A stretch of DNA of 64,000 nt. Origin: Ziziphus jujuba (lineage: Eukaryota > Streptophyta > Magnoliopsida > Rosales > Rhamnaceae). The stretch covers positions 1,123,501 through 1,187,500 of the forward strand of contig NC_083388.1 in the NCBI RefSeq assembly GCF_031755915.1. Direction: 5' to 3'. The translations under genes and the position numbers were made by a program. The notes beneath the pieces are model-generated. The model searched no databases and was not told the origin of the DNA. It was given only the letters and a program-made list of their open reading frames with translations. This document shows positions 14,450 to 27,356 of this stretch, piece after piece (position 1 is the stretch's first letter; every line of letters begins with the position of its first letter).

Positions 14450-15702
14450 GAATAGAACCCTTGTTCCACAATCATGTTTTCCTGGACAAGTTCAAACCCT
14501 AGTAGAGTATGAATTGTCTAAAGCTGACATCTCCTTTCCGTATGTAACCTTTAGCTGACCATGGTTATAAATTTATAATTCGAGGAGGATAGGTTAAAAA
14601 AAGGGGGGAAGGAGGATGAGTTTGTAATTCAATGGGTAAAGTTGAAACCCAAGATTTCTTCTGTTTCTAGTGGTAATTGTTTGATTTATTCAGGTTTGTT
14701 GATGCTTGTTCCTTCAAAGTAGATTTAGGGATTAGAGATGGAAAAATACTTTACAAAAAAAGGAATCCCACAAGGGAGATCCTTTTGATTGGAATTGAGC
14801 ATTTGGATGTAAACTACCTTGTGGTATAATGTACTTATATGCTTTATTGAGCATGGAGTACTTGAAACTTAACCATTGAACACCGTTTTGGTTGCACTTC
14901 TCTCATAAGTTTTACTGCCTTTTCTTTAATGAAGATAATGGATTGCTTTCCATGTAGGAGATCCGTGCTAAGTATATGCGTTACATGTATTATTGTTGCA
15001 CTTATTTTGTACGCTATCCTAAAAGAAGGTTTTTGTTTCCTTCTTTGATTTAGTTAGCAAGGACAACACCTTTTTTGACAAAGCCTATAAGAAAACAGAA
15101 AGTACAGATTAAATCAGCAAAAGATCCCTAAATTTTGTAATATATCCTACAAATTAGAATTGTGGAACCTACCACCGTAATGGATTGTAAAGACTCGATT
15201 TGTTGTGCCGTTGATATTCATATTCCGCTAAAGATTGGACAATGTTTTTGGGGAGCCTTTTTTAATTTGGACCACTTTTTTATGCTCAATGGCTATTATC
15301 ATGGGCTTTCAAAGCTCCTTCAACGCTTAATTTTGGTAACTAATTTTGCACAAAATATTAACTACAACCCCTAAAATAGAATTCAAATCGAAGATTGATT
15401 GGATTTGAGTTGAATTCCAATTTTCCTAATTAAGCAATAGTTTTTCCTTACCCTTCAAGGGAATCGACATAACATATGATAAAAGTTTTAACTCAAATAT
15501 TAAGGAGTAAACTAAAAGCAAACTGGAAAAAAAAATATATACATACATATATATATATATATGTATATATATGCATATCAACACTCCATTGCGCATTACC
15601 CAAAAGATTCGCATTCATGACCACTTGGCCTGGGCATGAAAAATGCAATCCCATACAAAAACTTGACTCCTCCCGGTACTTAAATAGGGACTAATACCGA
15701 AA

Positions 15703-15740
<38 letters not shown>

Positions 15741-16078
15741 CAGAATTGAAGACCCACATCATTTTGTTTAATCCATTTTATTCTCTGGTCATGCAAATTG
15801 CCAGTCTATTTACTTCCTTGCAAATATATTTTCTTACCATGTAAATTAAACTCAAAAATAAAAAAAAATGTTTATATATGATAATACTAATTTACTAAAC
15901 GCACGACTTGTTTATTGACTTTTTTACAATTATAAATTAGAGATGATACTATTTTATTTACTATAATACATATAATATAAAAAAAATAATGATAATAATA
16001 AATAAATAAATACATAAAAATGGGCAAATAATCTAGGTCGCAAACCGTGTGTTTGATAATGGATGATCCTGATCCACC

Positions 16079-16085
16079 TATAAAA
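16079..16085 (+). promoter_or_regulatory. Candidate TATA box
   Basis: TATAAAA lies about 470 bp before the ATG at 16,552, just upstream of the change from AT-rich to pyrimidine-rich leader sequence. Transcription would start near 16,110 and give a 5' UTR of about 440 nt containing the (CT)n tract. This is inferred from position and motif only. Confidence 0.35.
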
Positions 16086-16288
16086 CTCGCTGTCGTATTA
16101 TTTTGTGTACCAAAACAAAGCGAGAGACAAAAGAAAGGGTCAGAAATGGGAGTTAAATAACAGAAAAACACACAAAGAGAGAGAAAGAAAGCGTAATTCG
16201 GTTAATCCATTCCGGCATAACTGATTCACTCTCAATCCCCCGTTGCTTTCGGTTTTCTACAGCTGGCTTGCTTTCAAAGTTCAAACTC

Positions 16289-16295
<7 letters not shown>

Positions 16296-16327
<32 letters not shown>
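16296..16327. repeat. (CT)n tract in 5' leader
   Basis: About 15 CT units followed by further C/T-rich DNA up to the ATG. (CT)n tracts close to transcription starts are common in plant genes, and on the other strand they form GAGA-type sites. Similar tracts precede RHF2A (about 18,207-18,240) and the FLA gene (about 27,178-27,206). Confidence 0.85.
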
Positions 16328-16332
<5 letters not shown>

Positions 16333-16551
16333 CTTCCCTTTATTTTTCCTCCTCCTTTTCTTTTCAATTTTTCTCCTCCACTTTCCTCCCCCTTCCTTCT
16401 TCCATTTCTCTCTTTCCCCACCGTTTCTACTTTCTTCTGGATTTTCCTTCGTTTTCCTCCCACCACTTTTCTCGAGAAAATCCTAACACTCCACCACTCT
16501 GGAGACATATCTCTTTCTGTTAGATTTCTTGTTTTTCTTTTTCACTCCGTG

Positions 16552-17061
16552 ATGGGCGGGCAAGTCGTCTTACGTTCGTCGCCGGCGATTCGACGGACGC
16601 CTCTCTTGATGGTGAATTCGCCGACGACCGTAACGCCTCGCGATAAGAGACAGTTCCGCGAGGTCGCCGGAGGAACCACGGCCGAATGTGCCGCCGTTTG
16701 TTGCTGCTGCCCTTGCGCGGTGCTCGACCTGCTCGTCACCGTGATTTACAGAGTTCCCTTCGGGGTTTGCCGGAAGGCCTGGAATAGGACTACGAAACGT
16801 CACCGTTGCGCACCCAAGAAGGGACTGTTGAGGAGGCCGAGTTCGCCTGAGGAACACCACACGCGTGAGGAACTGGAAGCTGAGTTGAAGAGAGTGAAGG
16901 AAGCAGCGAAGAAGGAGGAGAATATCGCTGCCGGCGCAGTAGCCGGTCCCGGTGCTGGTGGAGAAGTGGTTCCGCCGGAGACCGGTAATTTCTCGGAGAA
17001 GGAAATGTGGGACCGGTTCTATGGGACCGGGTTCTGGAGGAGTCAATCTCAGAGAGAATAG
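16552..17061 (+). CDS. Small Cys-cluster protein of unknown function, intronless
   Basis: A single exon of 169 aa. The frame stays open upstream, but its first ATG is at 16,552 in a good context (gtgATGGGC). The N-terminal part is Arg/Thr/Pro-rich. At the middle is TAECAAVCCCCPC, followed by a short hydrophobic segment (AVLDLLVTVIYRVPFGVCRKAW) and a basic patch (RTTKRHRCAPKKGLLRR). A charged helix follows (REELEAELKRVKEAAKKEE), and the C terminus is acidic/aromatic (EKEMWDRFYGTGFWRS). I recognise the CCCCPC-LL-VYR-P-G-CRKA core from unnamed plant proteins but know of no tested function. The Cys cluster beside a hydrophobic stretch suggests S-acylation or membrane association; that is inference. 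This CDS is much more GC-rich than its surroundings, as is the FLA first exon. As I recall, relatives sit next to FLA17 and FLA18 in Arabidopsis. Confidence 0.85.
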   Translation: MGGQVVLRSSPAIRRTPLLMVNSPTTVTPRDKRQFREVAGGTTAECAAVCCCCPCAVLDLLVTVIYRVPFGVCRKAWNRTTKRHRCAPKKGLLRRPSSPEEHHTREELEAELKRVKEAAKKEENIAAGAVAGPGAGGEVVPPETGNFSEKEMWDRFYGTGFWRSQSQRE

Positions 17062-18206
17062 TAGCGATGGAAAAATTCGCAATTTTAGATAGTAGTCCTT
17101 TTAATTTGAATGTCGTTTTGAATGAAGGCTTACGGAGACTTCTCCGCTCTATCCCGTACGATATCTTTTCCGGTGATGAAGATTTATTATTCAGTGCGCT
17201 CGTGCATAGCGTATTACTCGGGGTATAAACTTTGAACAAATGACAGCCAATGAAACCTCTTTCTTTTGACGAACATTCTGAGGGTATTCAAAAAAAACAA
17301 AAAAAAAGGGATAAAATTGAGAAATCGATGTCCTATTTGGGGAATTAAGAATTTCAAAATGGGTGTGAGACTTTTATGCACTTTGTAAATTTCATTCAAG
17401 ACAGAATATTGAAAAAGAACTGAACTTTTTCATGATTGAGTTTTATAAAAAAAATTTTATTTCCTTTTTTGTGTTTTTGTTAGAATTTATAATTTTCTTC
17501 TTGGTTAATAGTTTCCTTTGAATTATATGTTAACATGTAGAATTTGGTTGTATTGATTATTGACGACTCAATTTTTTCTTATGAATGTTTTGAAAAACAA
17601 TATTGACTTGTCTTGGTCAGGTTTTATCTGAAACAACTTTTTTCACATTGTATATAAGGAATAATACATATTTATTTAAGAATATGTGCTTTTTCACATT
17701 ATTATTTTTTTTGACATGATTTTACCAAAATAACTCTATCATTACTTTAAAAAATATGGAAAAATCCAATCGGGAAACTAATTTGAAGCATTGTTTTGAA
17801 AATCCAAAATTCCAATTTTAAAGGCTTATATAAGATAAGATACTCTCTATACACGAAATGAATATAACCAATTAGCACACTTTTAAAAAATTAATGTATT
17901 TTTAATATACAAAATATAAATTAGATCCTTAAAAATTATGAATTATCTTGCAGTCGGAAATTACAATGTAGTAACTTGCAATAATTATATTATAAAATAG
18001 TTGGGAGGGACAAAATAAAAAATAAATAAAAGAGCGAGGCAGCAGGCAGTGGCGGGTAAGCTGAGTGGACTCGTCAAAGATATTCGGTGAGAAGGCCACG
18101 TGTCGAGACTGTAATGAGTGGAGGACCGAGCTCAGGTTCGCCACTCCGTGGCTCAAGTCTTCACCTAAAAAGTAAACAAAAACACAAGACCCAAAGCTAA
18201 AGCCCA

Positions 18207-18240
<34 letters not shown>

Positions 18241-18344
18241 GCGAACCTAGGGTTTTCCTGCTTCTCAAATCTTTCATCAATTTCCAACTCCCTCTGTTTC
18301 ATTACTAGGAGATCGTTTCTAGTCTCGCCTGATTGTGAATTTTC
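17062..18344. other. Spacer and RHF2A promoter/5' leader
   Basis: The frame at 17007-17228 overlaps the end of the Cys-cluster CDS in another frame and is not convincing. From 17,250 to 18,000 the DNA is AT-rich with no gene. From about 18,020 GC rises, CACGTG occurs at about 18,098-18,103 (a G-box core), and a (CT)n run at about 18,207-18,240 leads into the leader ending at ATG 18,345. Confidence 0.55.
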
Positions 18345-21300
18345 ATGGAGGTAATTTCTAATTGCTTTTCATTTCTTTGGTTTCCTTTTCCTCTGCATAA
18401 AAATTCTTACTTTATTTCTTTTTGTTTGAAATCCATGGCAAGAATCTTTGCTTGATAAGAATTCCCAGTTCCAGCATCTTCGTTAGTTTTCTTCTGATTC
18501 CAATTACTGTTCTTTTTTTTCTTTTTTCTTTTTTTCTATCGATTCTACGAATAGTCAGACACGAGGTGGAATTGTACTTCTCTTTTTTTTTTTTTTTTTT
18601 TTGGAGAAAAAGAAAAAAGGAAATGAACTTTGTTTTTTTCTTTTTTTCATTCTTGATTATGCACTTTGCAGTCTGATTCTCGACTATTTTAATTTCTTAG
18701 TATGTACGAGTTTTAATTTTTTTTTTTCCCCATTTTCAATTATAGGGGATTGAAGTCCATAGCATTGTAATCCAATGGAATTTCTATTTTCTGACTTTTA
18801 TTGTAATACTGAGAGCTCAAATTTTGTCTTGTGGATATTTTATCAATTTTTCTCTTGTTGTTTTTGTTTGCGACTTTTGTGTGATTCCTGTCCTGCGTCT
18901 TGTGTGTGTTAATTTTCATTTTTGGTGGCAAAATGGATAGTTAGTATATTAATTCGATAAACAGTAGGAAAGCAGAACCCAATTTATCTACTGTATACTT
19001 CAAAAACTTAAAGAGTGTTCATTCACACGTGTGGGTCATTTACTCTTAATAGAAATTGTTGTATACTTGTGTTTGTTTTTTGCCTACAATCATGTGAATC
19101 TGTAAAATTTGTTATTAACCTTAGGTTGACAATATACAGGGTCCTGGGATAGAAGAGAGCAAAAAGTCTGAGGCCCATTTGACATCAGCAGCAGCTTTCG
19201 TGGAGGGTGGAATCCAGGAGGCCTGTGATGATGCTTGTAGTATATGCCTTGAAGCATTCTGTGACAGTGATCCTTCAACGGTATGTGCATATGTTGGAAA
19301 TTCTGTGTCTGATCTTTTAGTCGCTTGGTTTAGGACTTTGTTGTAAATGTTCAATATGTCTCTCTGCAGGTGACTGGTTGCAAGCATGAATTTCATCTTC
19401 AATGCATTCTTGAATGGTAATCTTTTAAAACTTCAAATTTAGGTGCTACTGGTTTGTTGGCCTTTATATTGTTTTCTTTGTAAGGATATACTGATTAATT
19501 CGAAAGTATGTACTAATTTTCTCCATCTTATTTGGCTTTGGAGGACTTTACTCTTTGTTCTGTTTGCTTTTTGTTCTTTGTGTTATGTTGAACATTTTGA
19601 CACTGATAAGGGTATGGTTGGTCAGTCCAAACGTATGAAAAAGCTTTAAAAACCAATAAGTACCATGAACCAATACATGACTCTTTTTGAGTCTTATCAA
19701 TATGTACCATTAACCACTTTGATTGGGGTATGCTTGTCAAGCTTTGACTTTCATTTTCTTGCTGGGGTTGTTACTAGGAGTCTTCCTGCAACATTATATT
19801 GTATATAATTATCCATCTAAATGTTTATGTTTAGCTTTAGATATAGTAGAGCATAAAACATTAGCTATACTGGTTTTTCTGTAAAAGTTGTTTAAAAAGG
19901 CTTTGAAACTTAGTTTTACTGCTTACACTGGAGATGGATTATTCTATATGATTTAGACACCCTTCATAAGCTGGTTGAGTATTATGATAGGAAAATGAGT
20001 AGTTCTTTTGCACATTCTAATAACAAATATTAACTGTAAAAGTTTCAAATTGTCAAGAAATATGTGCTTAACTGAGTTCTGATCCTTTCGCACTTTTATA
20101 GTTACTGTACTTATGAAAAAAGGGAATTACCCTTTTGGTTCCATTGTTAGGGGGAAGGGTGGTGGTGCTTTTCCATTAGAAGATTCTTTAGTCCCAATTA
20201 TTTTTAATTTTTGTACATATACCTTTTAGGTTTAGGTTTAGACTGTCCTCCAGGAATCTTAAATTTTCAATCATTTGGCGGTTAAGGAGAACATCTTAAA
20301 ATTTTCCGAGCATGCTAAGATGTTATAAAAATTTGAAATTGTTATTTTTCTGCAGGTGTCAGAGAAGCTCACAGTGTCCCATGTGTTGGCAACCTATCAC
20401 CCTGAAGGATCCCACCAGGTCTATATATATATATATATATATATGCATGCTTATTATTATTACTATCATTATTTTTCCATTTATCATATCATACCAAAAA
20501 CTTATTCTGTTCTTTTCATGCTTGTAGCCAAGAGTTACTTGAGGCGGTAGAGCAAGAAAGGAGTTTTAGGTTCAATCCGTCTAGAAATACTACAATATTT
20601 CATCATCCAACTCTTGGAGACTTTGAACTGCAGCATGTTCGTAATAGACCGTTTATTTCTCAGAAATGTAGTTATATATAAGTTGAATCGCTTTTAGCAG
20701 GATCGTACTAAATATGATTTTACATTCCAGTTACCAGTAGGTACTAATGATGCTGAACTTGAAGAGCGTATAATCCAGCACTTGGCTGCTGCTGCGGCAA
20801 TGGGGAGAGCACGCCATATTGCTAGAAGGGAAGGTCAAAGGAATAGGCCATCAGCTCAGGGCCGTCAACAATTTTTGGTATTTTCAACTCATCCGAATTC
20901 ACCACCTGCTGCTCCTGCTTCTTCCTCCCCATCTCAGAGGGGTGAATCTGAACCAGTTCCCCCAGTCACGGAAGCTTTCCCATCTCCTGCAAATTTGGAA
21001 GAAGAATCATCCCAACTGATTGCTTCACTACCTGCTACCCAAGCTGACCATGTATCTGCCTCAGCGTCTGGGTCAAGTGTTCATGCTGCTGGACAACATG
21101 GATCGCCCTTGAATAATAGGTGCATGCTTTCGCTTAATTATCAGGGTTTTCCAGTATTTGATTAGTTTATTATTCATTCATCTTTGAATTGTCCTTTCTT
21201 TCTCTATAATTATGTCTTATAATTTTTCTTTAGGAGGTCTCCTAATCAGTCATCCCCAAGCAGTCAAGATAGAGCTGGGCCGTCAGACTTGCAATCCTTT

Positions 21301-21766
21301 TCAGAATCTCTGAAGTCTCGCTTTAATGCGGTGTCAATGAAGTATGAATTATGGTTTTGCATATATATTTTTTTGAATGAGGTTGAAAGATCTAATGATT
21401 TTCTCTCTTCTAACTTCATTATTTGTTTTCGTTTTTAGATACAAAGAATCTATTTCAAAGAGCACAAGAGGTTGGAAGGAGAGATTGTTCTCACGCAACA
21501 CTTCCATGTCAGATCTTGGTTCTGAAGTTAAAAGGGAGGTTAATGCAGGCATTGCAACTGTATCACGCATGATGGAACGTTTGGAAACCAGAGATAACGG
21601 TGAAACCAGAGACAATAGCAGAACCGATGGTGCATCTGTGTCAAATAATTTGGATAATTCAGTTGCAGAACCAGACAATAGGCGGATATCAGAGAGCAGT
21701 GGCGACAATACTTTAAATAACACCAGTATGCAAGCTCCATGTGCTGCAGGTTCTAGTTCAAATTAA
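18345..21766 (+). CDS. RHF2A: RING-H2 E3 ubiquitin ligase, RHF2A type
   Basis: Known role in Arabidopsis: RHF2A with RHF1A promotes degradation of a CDK inhibitor during gamete formation. Exons: 18345-18350 (only Met-Glu), 19140-19280, 19370-19416, 20356-20418, 20528-20636, 20731-21119, 21234-21341, 21439-21766, giving 396 aa. The RING-H2 domain spans residues 35-75: C35-x2-C38, C53-x-H55-x2-H58-x2-C61, x10, C72-x2-C75, with all eight metal ligands present. It is followed by the conserved LKDPTSQELLEAVEQER segment and LAAAAAMGRARHIARREG, then a Ser/Pro-rich disordered middle and a basic C-terminal region (MKYKESISKSTRGWKERLF). The start rests on family agreement (MEGPGIEE) and on phase, because the first exon codes for two residues only. 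The stop is followed by a probable 3' UTR intron from 21,811 to about 23,076. Confidence 0.93.
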
Positions 21767-23230
21767 GGACTACTAAGCAATGACATCAACTCAAAGCAGT
21801 TCTCCTGAAACGGTAAATTTTGAATTGGACTTTGTCTGCTTTGAGAACTTCATATATAGAACCACAATCTTTGTAAATTAATGCTGTCCGCTGGCATACT
21901 TTTCCTGTCTCTAATTTGGTTGCACGTTTTTCATGTTTTTCTCCTGTATCTGGTTTCTTTCCTAGTTTTCACAATTCTCTTCACTTGTCTTCAATCATTT
22001 AGCTGCTAGTTGCTTTTTTCTTACTGCTTATGTAATAGTTGCAATTCCTGCAAACCAGCAAAATCATTTTTTTGAAAATAATTTTCTTAGAAGTTATTTT
22101 AACTCCTAGTAACCATTGCTTTTTTACTTTCTTCTTTAGTATGGAATTTTGATGGAGTAAAAATTGCTCGAACTTCAAAGTGATGAGTTTGAAGATATGG
22201 GAGTGCAATAGCCATCTCTGTGCTAGCATCACTATCCTTTTTAGGAGCTAATGTATCTAATAAAACACATGGTAGCCATGGATCTAACTAAGCAATCAAA
22301 TTTCCATTGCTTAATTTTTCTTCTCGTGTGTTTCATGGTGTTAATTGATTGGCCTTGTGGAACCTTGTTGAACCATGTGTCTGTTTTGTATCAGCCATTT
22401 CTCGGTAGGTTAAGACCTTTGGTAGTTTAGACCATGATTTTAGTTTTTCCAAAATTCTGGAGTGTGAACACGCGATGAAGCCGACTAATCTGCTGGTTTC
22501 AAAAGGTGATCTTGAAAAGTATCAACACAGAGATAAGTGTGAAGATTTTTTATGAGGCACAATTTGCAAGGACGAAAAAATAAATGATTAGATTACTAAA
22601 GTTTGCATAAGAATGATGTGTGTGAAAGACCTTTGCTTCCAGGTGGTCTAGTAGTGGCTGAAATCTGGTATGGAAGCTCAGAGAGAAAAATTAAATGTAT
22701 TTGCCATTTAAATTCATTGTCATCCCTACTAAAAGCCAAGAAACTTTTCCCGGTAAAGATGCTAACTAACTAAGGTTGCTCTCCTTTGTTAATTTGATAT
22801 AATAAAAGCCTTAATTTAAAAGAGCATCAGATATAACTATCATTGAAATTACATTGGTAGATATGCATGAACCGTGCCAGCATTTTCAATTGTTAAATTG
22901 ATTGCTAATATTAGACTAATAAGTACAGAGGATTGCATGCTAATTCGAGTTACCTTATCGTATTTGAATCTGCTGTTCTTGTATGTTTGGGTTTTTTGTC
23001 TATTATAAGTTCCTAGTGGACACTGCCTATTTTGATGTACTTTTTTGCTCATATACGAAATTTATTTTGTTTTCAGGTGGAATCCCTATTTCCTAGGTAT
23101 GTTCTGCTCTGGATATGATGCTTTGCATCCCTATTCGAGCTGGTTGGTAGTCTTTTACCATTTGGAAAGAGTATTGTTGATCTGATTCTCAATAAAAGAA
23201 CTTAGAGATTAAGAACAGGCCAAAAAAAAA
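21767..23230 (+). other. RHF2A 3' UTR, probably containing an intron
   Basis: Forty-four bases after the stop is ACG|GTAAAT (junction after 21,810), and a good acceptor, TTGTTTTCAG, ends at 23,076. Downstream AATAAA at about 23,192 followed by an A run at about 23,222 would end the transcript. The interval holds no believable ORF. The intron is inferred from splice-site quality only. Confidence 0.4.
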
Positions 23231-24373
23231 AAAAAATTAAAATTATATATGTATGTTTAAAACTGGAAACTGTTTGTAAATTGGTTTATATTTAAAACTT
23301 ATTGAGATATTTATGAGTATTGCATGCTAGTATTTTGTAATAGTTCTTTGATATATTTGAATCTTAAACCCAATAAATATATATATACACATAGACAAAT
23401 TGCATGTATATTCACTTTTCATGAGATTATTTAGTGTCATGTTATTATGTGTGGGAATATATTCGTATGAATGACCATGCTTTCGTTGGCAATCCACGCC
23501 CCAAGAATTCTTTATGCAATATTTCTTCCTTTGGTATTTTTGGATGCTTACATATTATGGGCAAAAATATTCTCCAAGCTTAGTCCTTCAATTTTTCGGG
23601 TGGTCTGTGATCTTCCATGCACAGAGTCAAAGTATAGAATCGAAACAGGTCATCTACTGGTCTTCCATCTCTGACTCTATTCCTAAACAAATGACTCTAC
23701 CTGCAGCCAACAGTATCTTTTGGGAATTATGTTGAACGGGTTGATCCTCCCTCCCTCCTTTGATTTAGCAACTTATCCCAAAGGGCTCATTCATTATTGT
23801 TAAGGTGACATGATCTAAACATTATACTTTTAAAGGCATTTTCAGACATTATATATTTTCTATAAATGTGAAATTTTTTTGAAAGTCAATATTTTTTTCC
23901 AAAAAAAAAAAAATGTTAATAAAATATTTGATTAATTAATAACCATAAATAAGCACCTAAATATCTAGGCTGTCAAATTCAATGCCATAACTCAACAATA
24001 CACATTCACCATGCTCTTAGAAATGGAAGAATTATTTTGGATTAGTCAGATTGTGACATTCAACAAAATTAAATCCAATGGCTAAATTTGTGTCATATAT
24101 CATTATTGTTAAATAGGAAATATTTCAATTAGCCATTAATTAGTGTGTTAATTTTCTTTTATGGTTTAGAATTAAAAAAAATCAAATATGACAACTCAAA
24201 ATAGAATTTTGAGTTGATTACTATGAAGAAACAAAATACTAAAACTTCTCACACACACATACACACACACCTACTCTAGATATATAAAGAATTAAAGAAT
24301 AAAACAAGTAAAAACAAAAAATCATAATTTAAAAGCAAAGAATGCATAATTTGCCATATAATGTATGCTTTGT

Positions 24374-24409
<36 letters not shown>

Positions 24410-27175
24410 CTCTCTTTTTTTTTCTTTTTTTTTTCAATAATCAGTTAGCAATTTAAGTTTAGAAAGTCATATTTGATTATTTTATTTTAAATTCTAAACT
24501 ATAAAAGGAAAGTAAAACTAATTAATGACCAAGAAAAATGTTTGATATTTAATATAATAAAGGATTTATGATGATAAAGTAAATTAGATATATATGATTT
24601 ATATGATTTGATGGTTATAAATCATTACACCCTATAATCCTTCTTTATAAATTATTTATCATATCAAATACAATAATAACATGACACAAATTTAGACATT
24701 GATTGAAGCCAATTTTGTTGACATATCATAATTTGGCTATTTCAAATTGAGATTCTCTACTTCCTTACAAGTAGAGAGGATCATTGTGCCTATATATTAG
24801 CTTTGTTTTGAGAAAATAATTATAAAAAATCTTGATCGGTAACTGTTTTTAATATTTAAGAAAAGAGTTAAAAAAAAAAATAACAGAAAACGACGATGAT
24901 TTTTAAAACATATTTGAAAATCACTATAAAAGTTTGTATAACAAAAATAAATTGAAAAATGAATAATAATACTAATAATAATAATAAACAAACACACAAA
25001 CAAACAAACACTTATTAGATGATTATTCTCTATGTTATATCAAATTATTTAGTCCCACCTCTCCAAATGATTTCTTCTCATGTGATTCTTAATGTCTTTT
25101 AGCTCAATGCCATTATACTATTATAAAGAGATTGACTAAGTACATTATATATATAGATATATATTAATTTATTAGTCTCAAATTGGAGGATTTGTCTTAT
25201 TATTATTATTATTATTATATACATATGTATATATTATAATTTAGTTAATTTAATGCTATTAATTAGCTTGCTTTCAATTAGGAAAAAAAAAGGTGTGGGA
25301 AAGTTGTTTATGCTCTCCAAGGTGCTATATATAGTTCAGTAAATATACATATATTTTATTTTCATTTTTTATCTTGAAAGTTGAATGAAAGTGGTATCGG
25401 TATAGAAAGAATTTCAGAAAGCTAAGAGAGACCATGTTTTATGTAAAATACTAAAATGTAGTGCATGATGTGTATTCACATTGTCTATGATAATACTAGA
25501 CGACATCATTTTTTGTTTCAACAAAAATATGTGTATTCAATAATTTTTTCAATGCCAATAAAATTGTCTACTGTAAAATGCATGCTGCCGACAAATTTAG
25601 TAACAAATATTAAAAAAAAAAGGAAAATGAAAATGAAAAGTGTCACATTGTCAAAAATAAAGATAAACTCATCAATGGGTGCACCAACGAACTCGTAAAA
25701 CCAACCCCGCAAGTCCAATACGGAAAGCTACAATACTAATACCATTAATCAACTCTGCCTGTTGAAAATTCTATCAAGAAGACTCATAGCCCTTCGGCAG
25801 GAGAGATGTCTCGTTCAATTTGTTTCGTTTTTTATATATATATAAAAAAAAAAAGCTCAATAAACCAAAAACAATATAAATTATAATTTTAGCTTAAGAG
25901 GTTGAGATAATATGTGTGGGTTAGATTACTAATTTTGTGAAAGTTTATGTCCCAAACGAATGTATCATAATTATCAGTGTTCATTATCAATTATTACAAA
26001 GCAAATTTATTAGTTGCTAATAATAATTAATATTCATGATTTATATATAATCAAATAAAATGATAAAACTAATTTTGTTTTCATTTTATGTAAATTTTTT
26101 CTTTTCTAGTATTGGTATGATATTAACATTAGGTTTAATAAAACATAATAAACTATACATAGATGCTTTTTAACTTATAGAATTGATACTATAGTCAGAA
26201 TTTTATGAGCAGTAGAAAAGGAAAAAAAAAAAAAAATCTGTGAATTAATTGAGTAAACTTTGGCATGTAATAGTGGGACAAAAACAGCTTGCAAAAGTAG
26301 CATGGGAATTGATATTAAGCAAACAAGTTGTTATAGGGAGGTAGAGGCACCCAAATAATAATAATAAATAAATAAATAAATAATAATGAAAAATAATGTG
26401 ATTAATTGATCACCAAGACAGCAATATCTTGTCACTTCCTCTGCTTGTGCTGACTGCTTCTTAGGCAGCCAGCCAAGCCATTTCTATCTTTGTTTGACCA
26501 ATAACCACAGTCACAAAACGGTGTGCTCTATTAGTCTATTTCATTATAGGAAAAATTCATATTAATTATTATTGAAGTGTGATAATAAGGCATGAGAATA
26601 AGTGAAAAATACGTTGGACCGAAAATAAAAAAATTAAAAAAAAAAGAGTAAAAGTTAAAAAGAAATATATAAAAAAAGAGAGTGAAAAAAAGAAAAAGTA
26701 GAAGAGAGTCAAAAGCCAGCCAAAAGGGTAAAAAAGAGCGCAAAGCCGAGTAGAAGCCAAGAGACCATAAAGCCAGAAGAGTTTTTTGAGAGATGTGACG
26801 TGGACCCTACTCCATTACTATTCCCACTCTCTCACTCTCAGCTTTGTTTGTCCGAATCTTCCACTGTTGCTATCTCCTGCTCCCATTCTCATTACCTTTC
26901 ACACAGCTTTGTCCAACCCATGTTTGCCACGTTTACGTTAAATATTTTTTCCCTTTCCTATCCTTGCATTACCGGAACCGACACTTCCATTTACCAACCT
27001 CAGTTATTAATTAATCTCTCGCTCTCGCTCGCGCTCTCTCTCTCTTTCTTTCTCACACTTCCATTATCAAACACACCCAACGAAACTCATTGACTCGCTG
27101 TGAAAACACAGAAAACAAAAACCAAAAAAAGAAAATGAAAAAGCGAAAACAAAGGAAAAAAACCACATAATCTAT

Positions 27176-27209
<34 letters not shown>

Positions 27210-27356
27210 CAACCGTCAACAACACCCACAGACACCCAATACAGCTATACTTTCTCTCTCTAAAACCCCACACACACACACACACACACACACACTTTCT
27301 CCTTCTGAATCTGCCGCCGACATTTTCTTCTCCTTCATTCTTCTTCCGTGGTCGCC
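23231..27356. other. Long AT-rich intergenic region with an inverted-repeat element; FLA promoter at its right end
   Basis: No gene found. 23,440-23,740 is less AT-rich, with two short overlapping frames of 67 and 73 codons that I do not recognise. 24,040-24,745 is an inverted-repeat element (separate entry). 24,800-26,700 is A/T-rich with (ATT)n at about 25,198-25,217 and (AATA)n near 26,360-26,385. From about 26,790 to 27,356 the sequence becomes C/T-rich with (CT)n at about 27,178-27,206 and (CA)n at about 27,271-27,294, which is the FLA promoter and 5' leader. Confidence 0.6.
24040..24745. mobile_element. MITE-like degenerate long inverted repeat
   Basis: The left arm (about 24,040-24,192) reappears reverse-complemented in the right arm (about 24,466-24,745). 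Exact anchors are CTAAATTTGTGTCAT at 24,082-24,096 against 24,681-24,695; AATCAAATATGAC at 24,180-24,192 against 24,466-24,478; and CATTAATTAG at 24,134-24,143 against 24,518-24,527. The loop holds a perfect 11-bp palindrome (24,192-24,202 with 24,206-24,216), (CA)n, (AT)n and A/T-rich DNA. There is no coding capacity. The shape fits an old non-autonomous DNA transposon, but I could not define its ends or a target-site duplication. Confidence 0.55.

Larger units (their letters stand above)
14450..16551. other. OEP61 3' UTR, AT microsatellites, promoter of the 16.5-kb gene
   Basis: 14,450 to about 14,850 is the probable OEP61 3' UTR. From 14,900 to 16,000 I see no gene, only AT-rich DNA with (AT)n runs at about 15,548-15,562 and 15,708-15,738. 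From about 16,070 the composition changes to a promoter and leader: TATAAAA at 16,079-16,085, then a long (CT)n tract at about 16,296-16,327 and pyrimidine-rich DNA up to the ATG at 16,552. Confidence 0.6.

Noticed and set aside
16570..17239. Long minus-strand frames (170 and 149 codons) over the Cys-cluster gene
   Set aside because: Antisense shadows of a GC-rich coding exon; Arg/Pro-rich, no family features, while the plus frame has a recognisable plant motif and ATG context.
23471..23735. Two overlapping frames of 67 and 73 codons
   Set aside because: Slightly richer composition than the surroundings, but no recognisable protein and no splice or promoter support.
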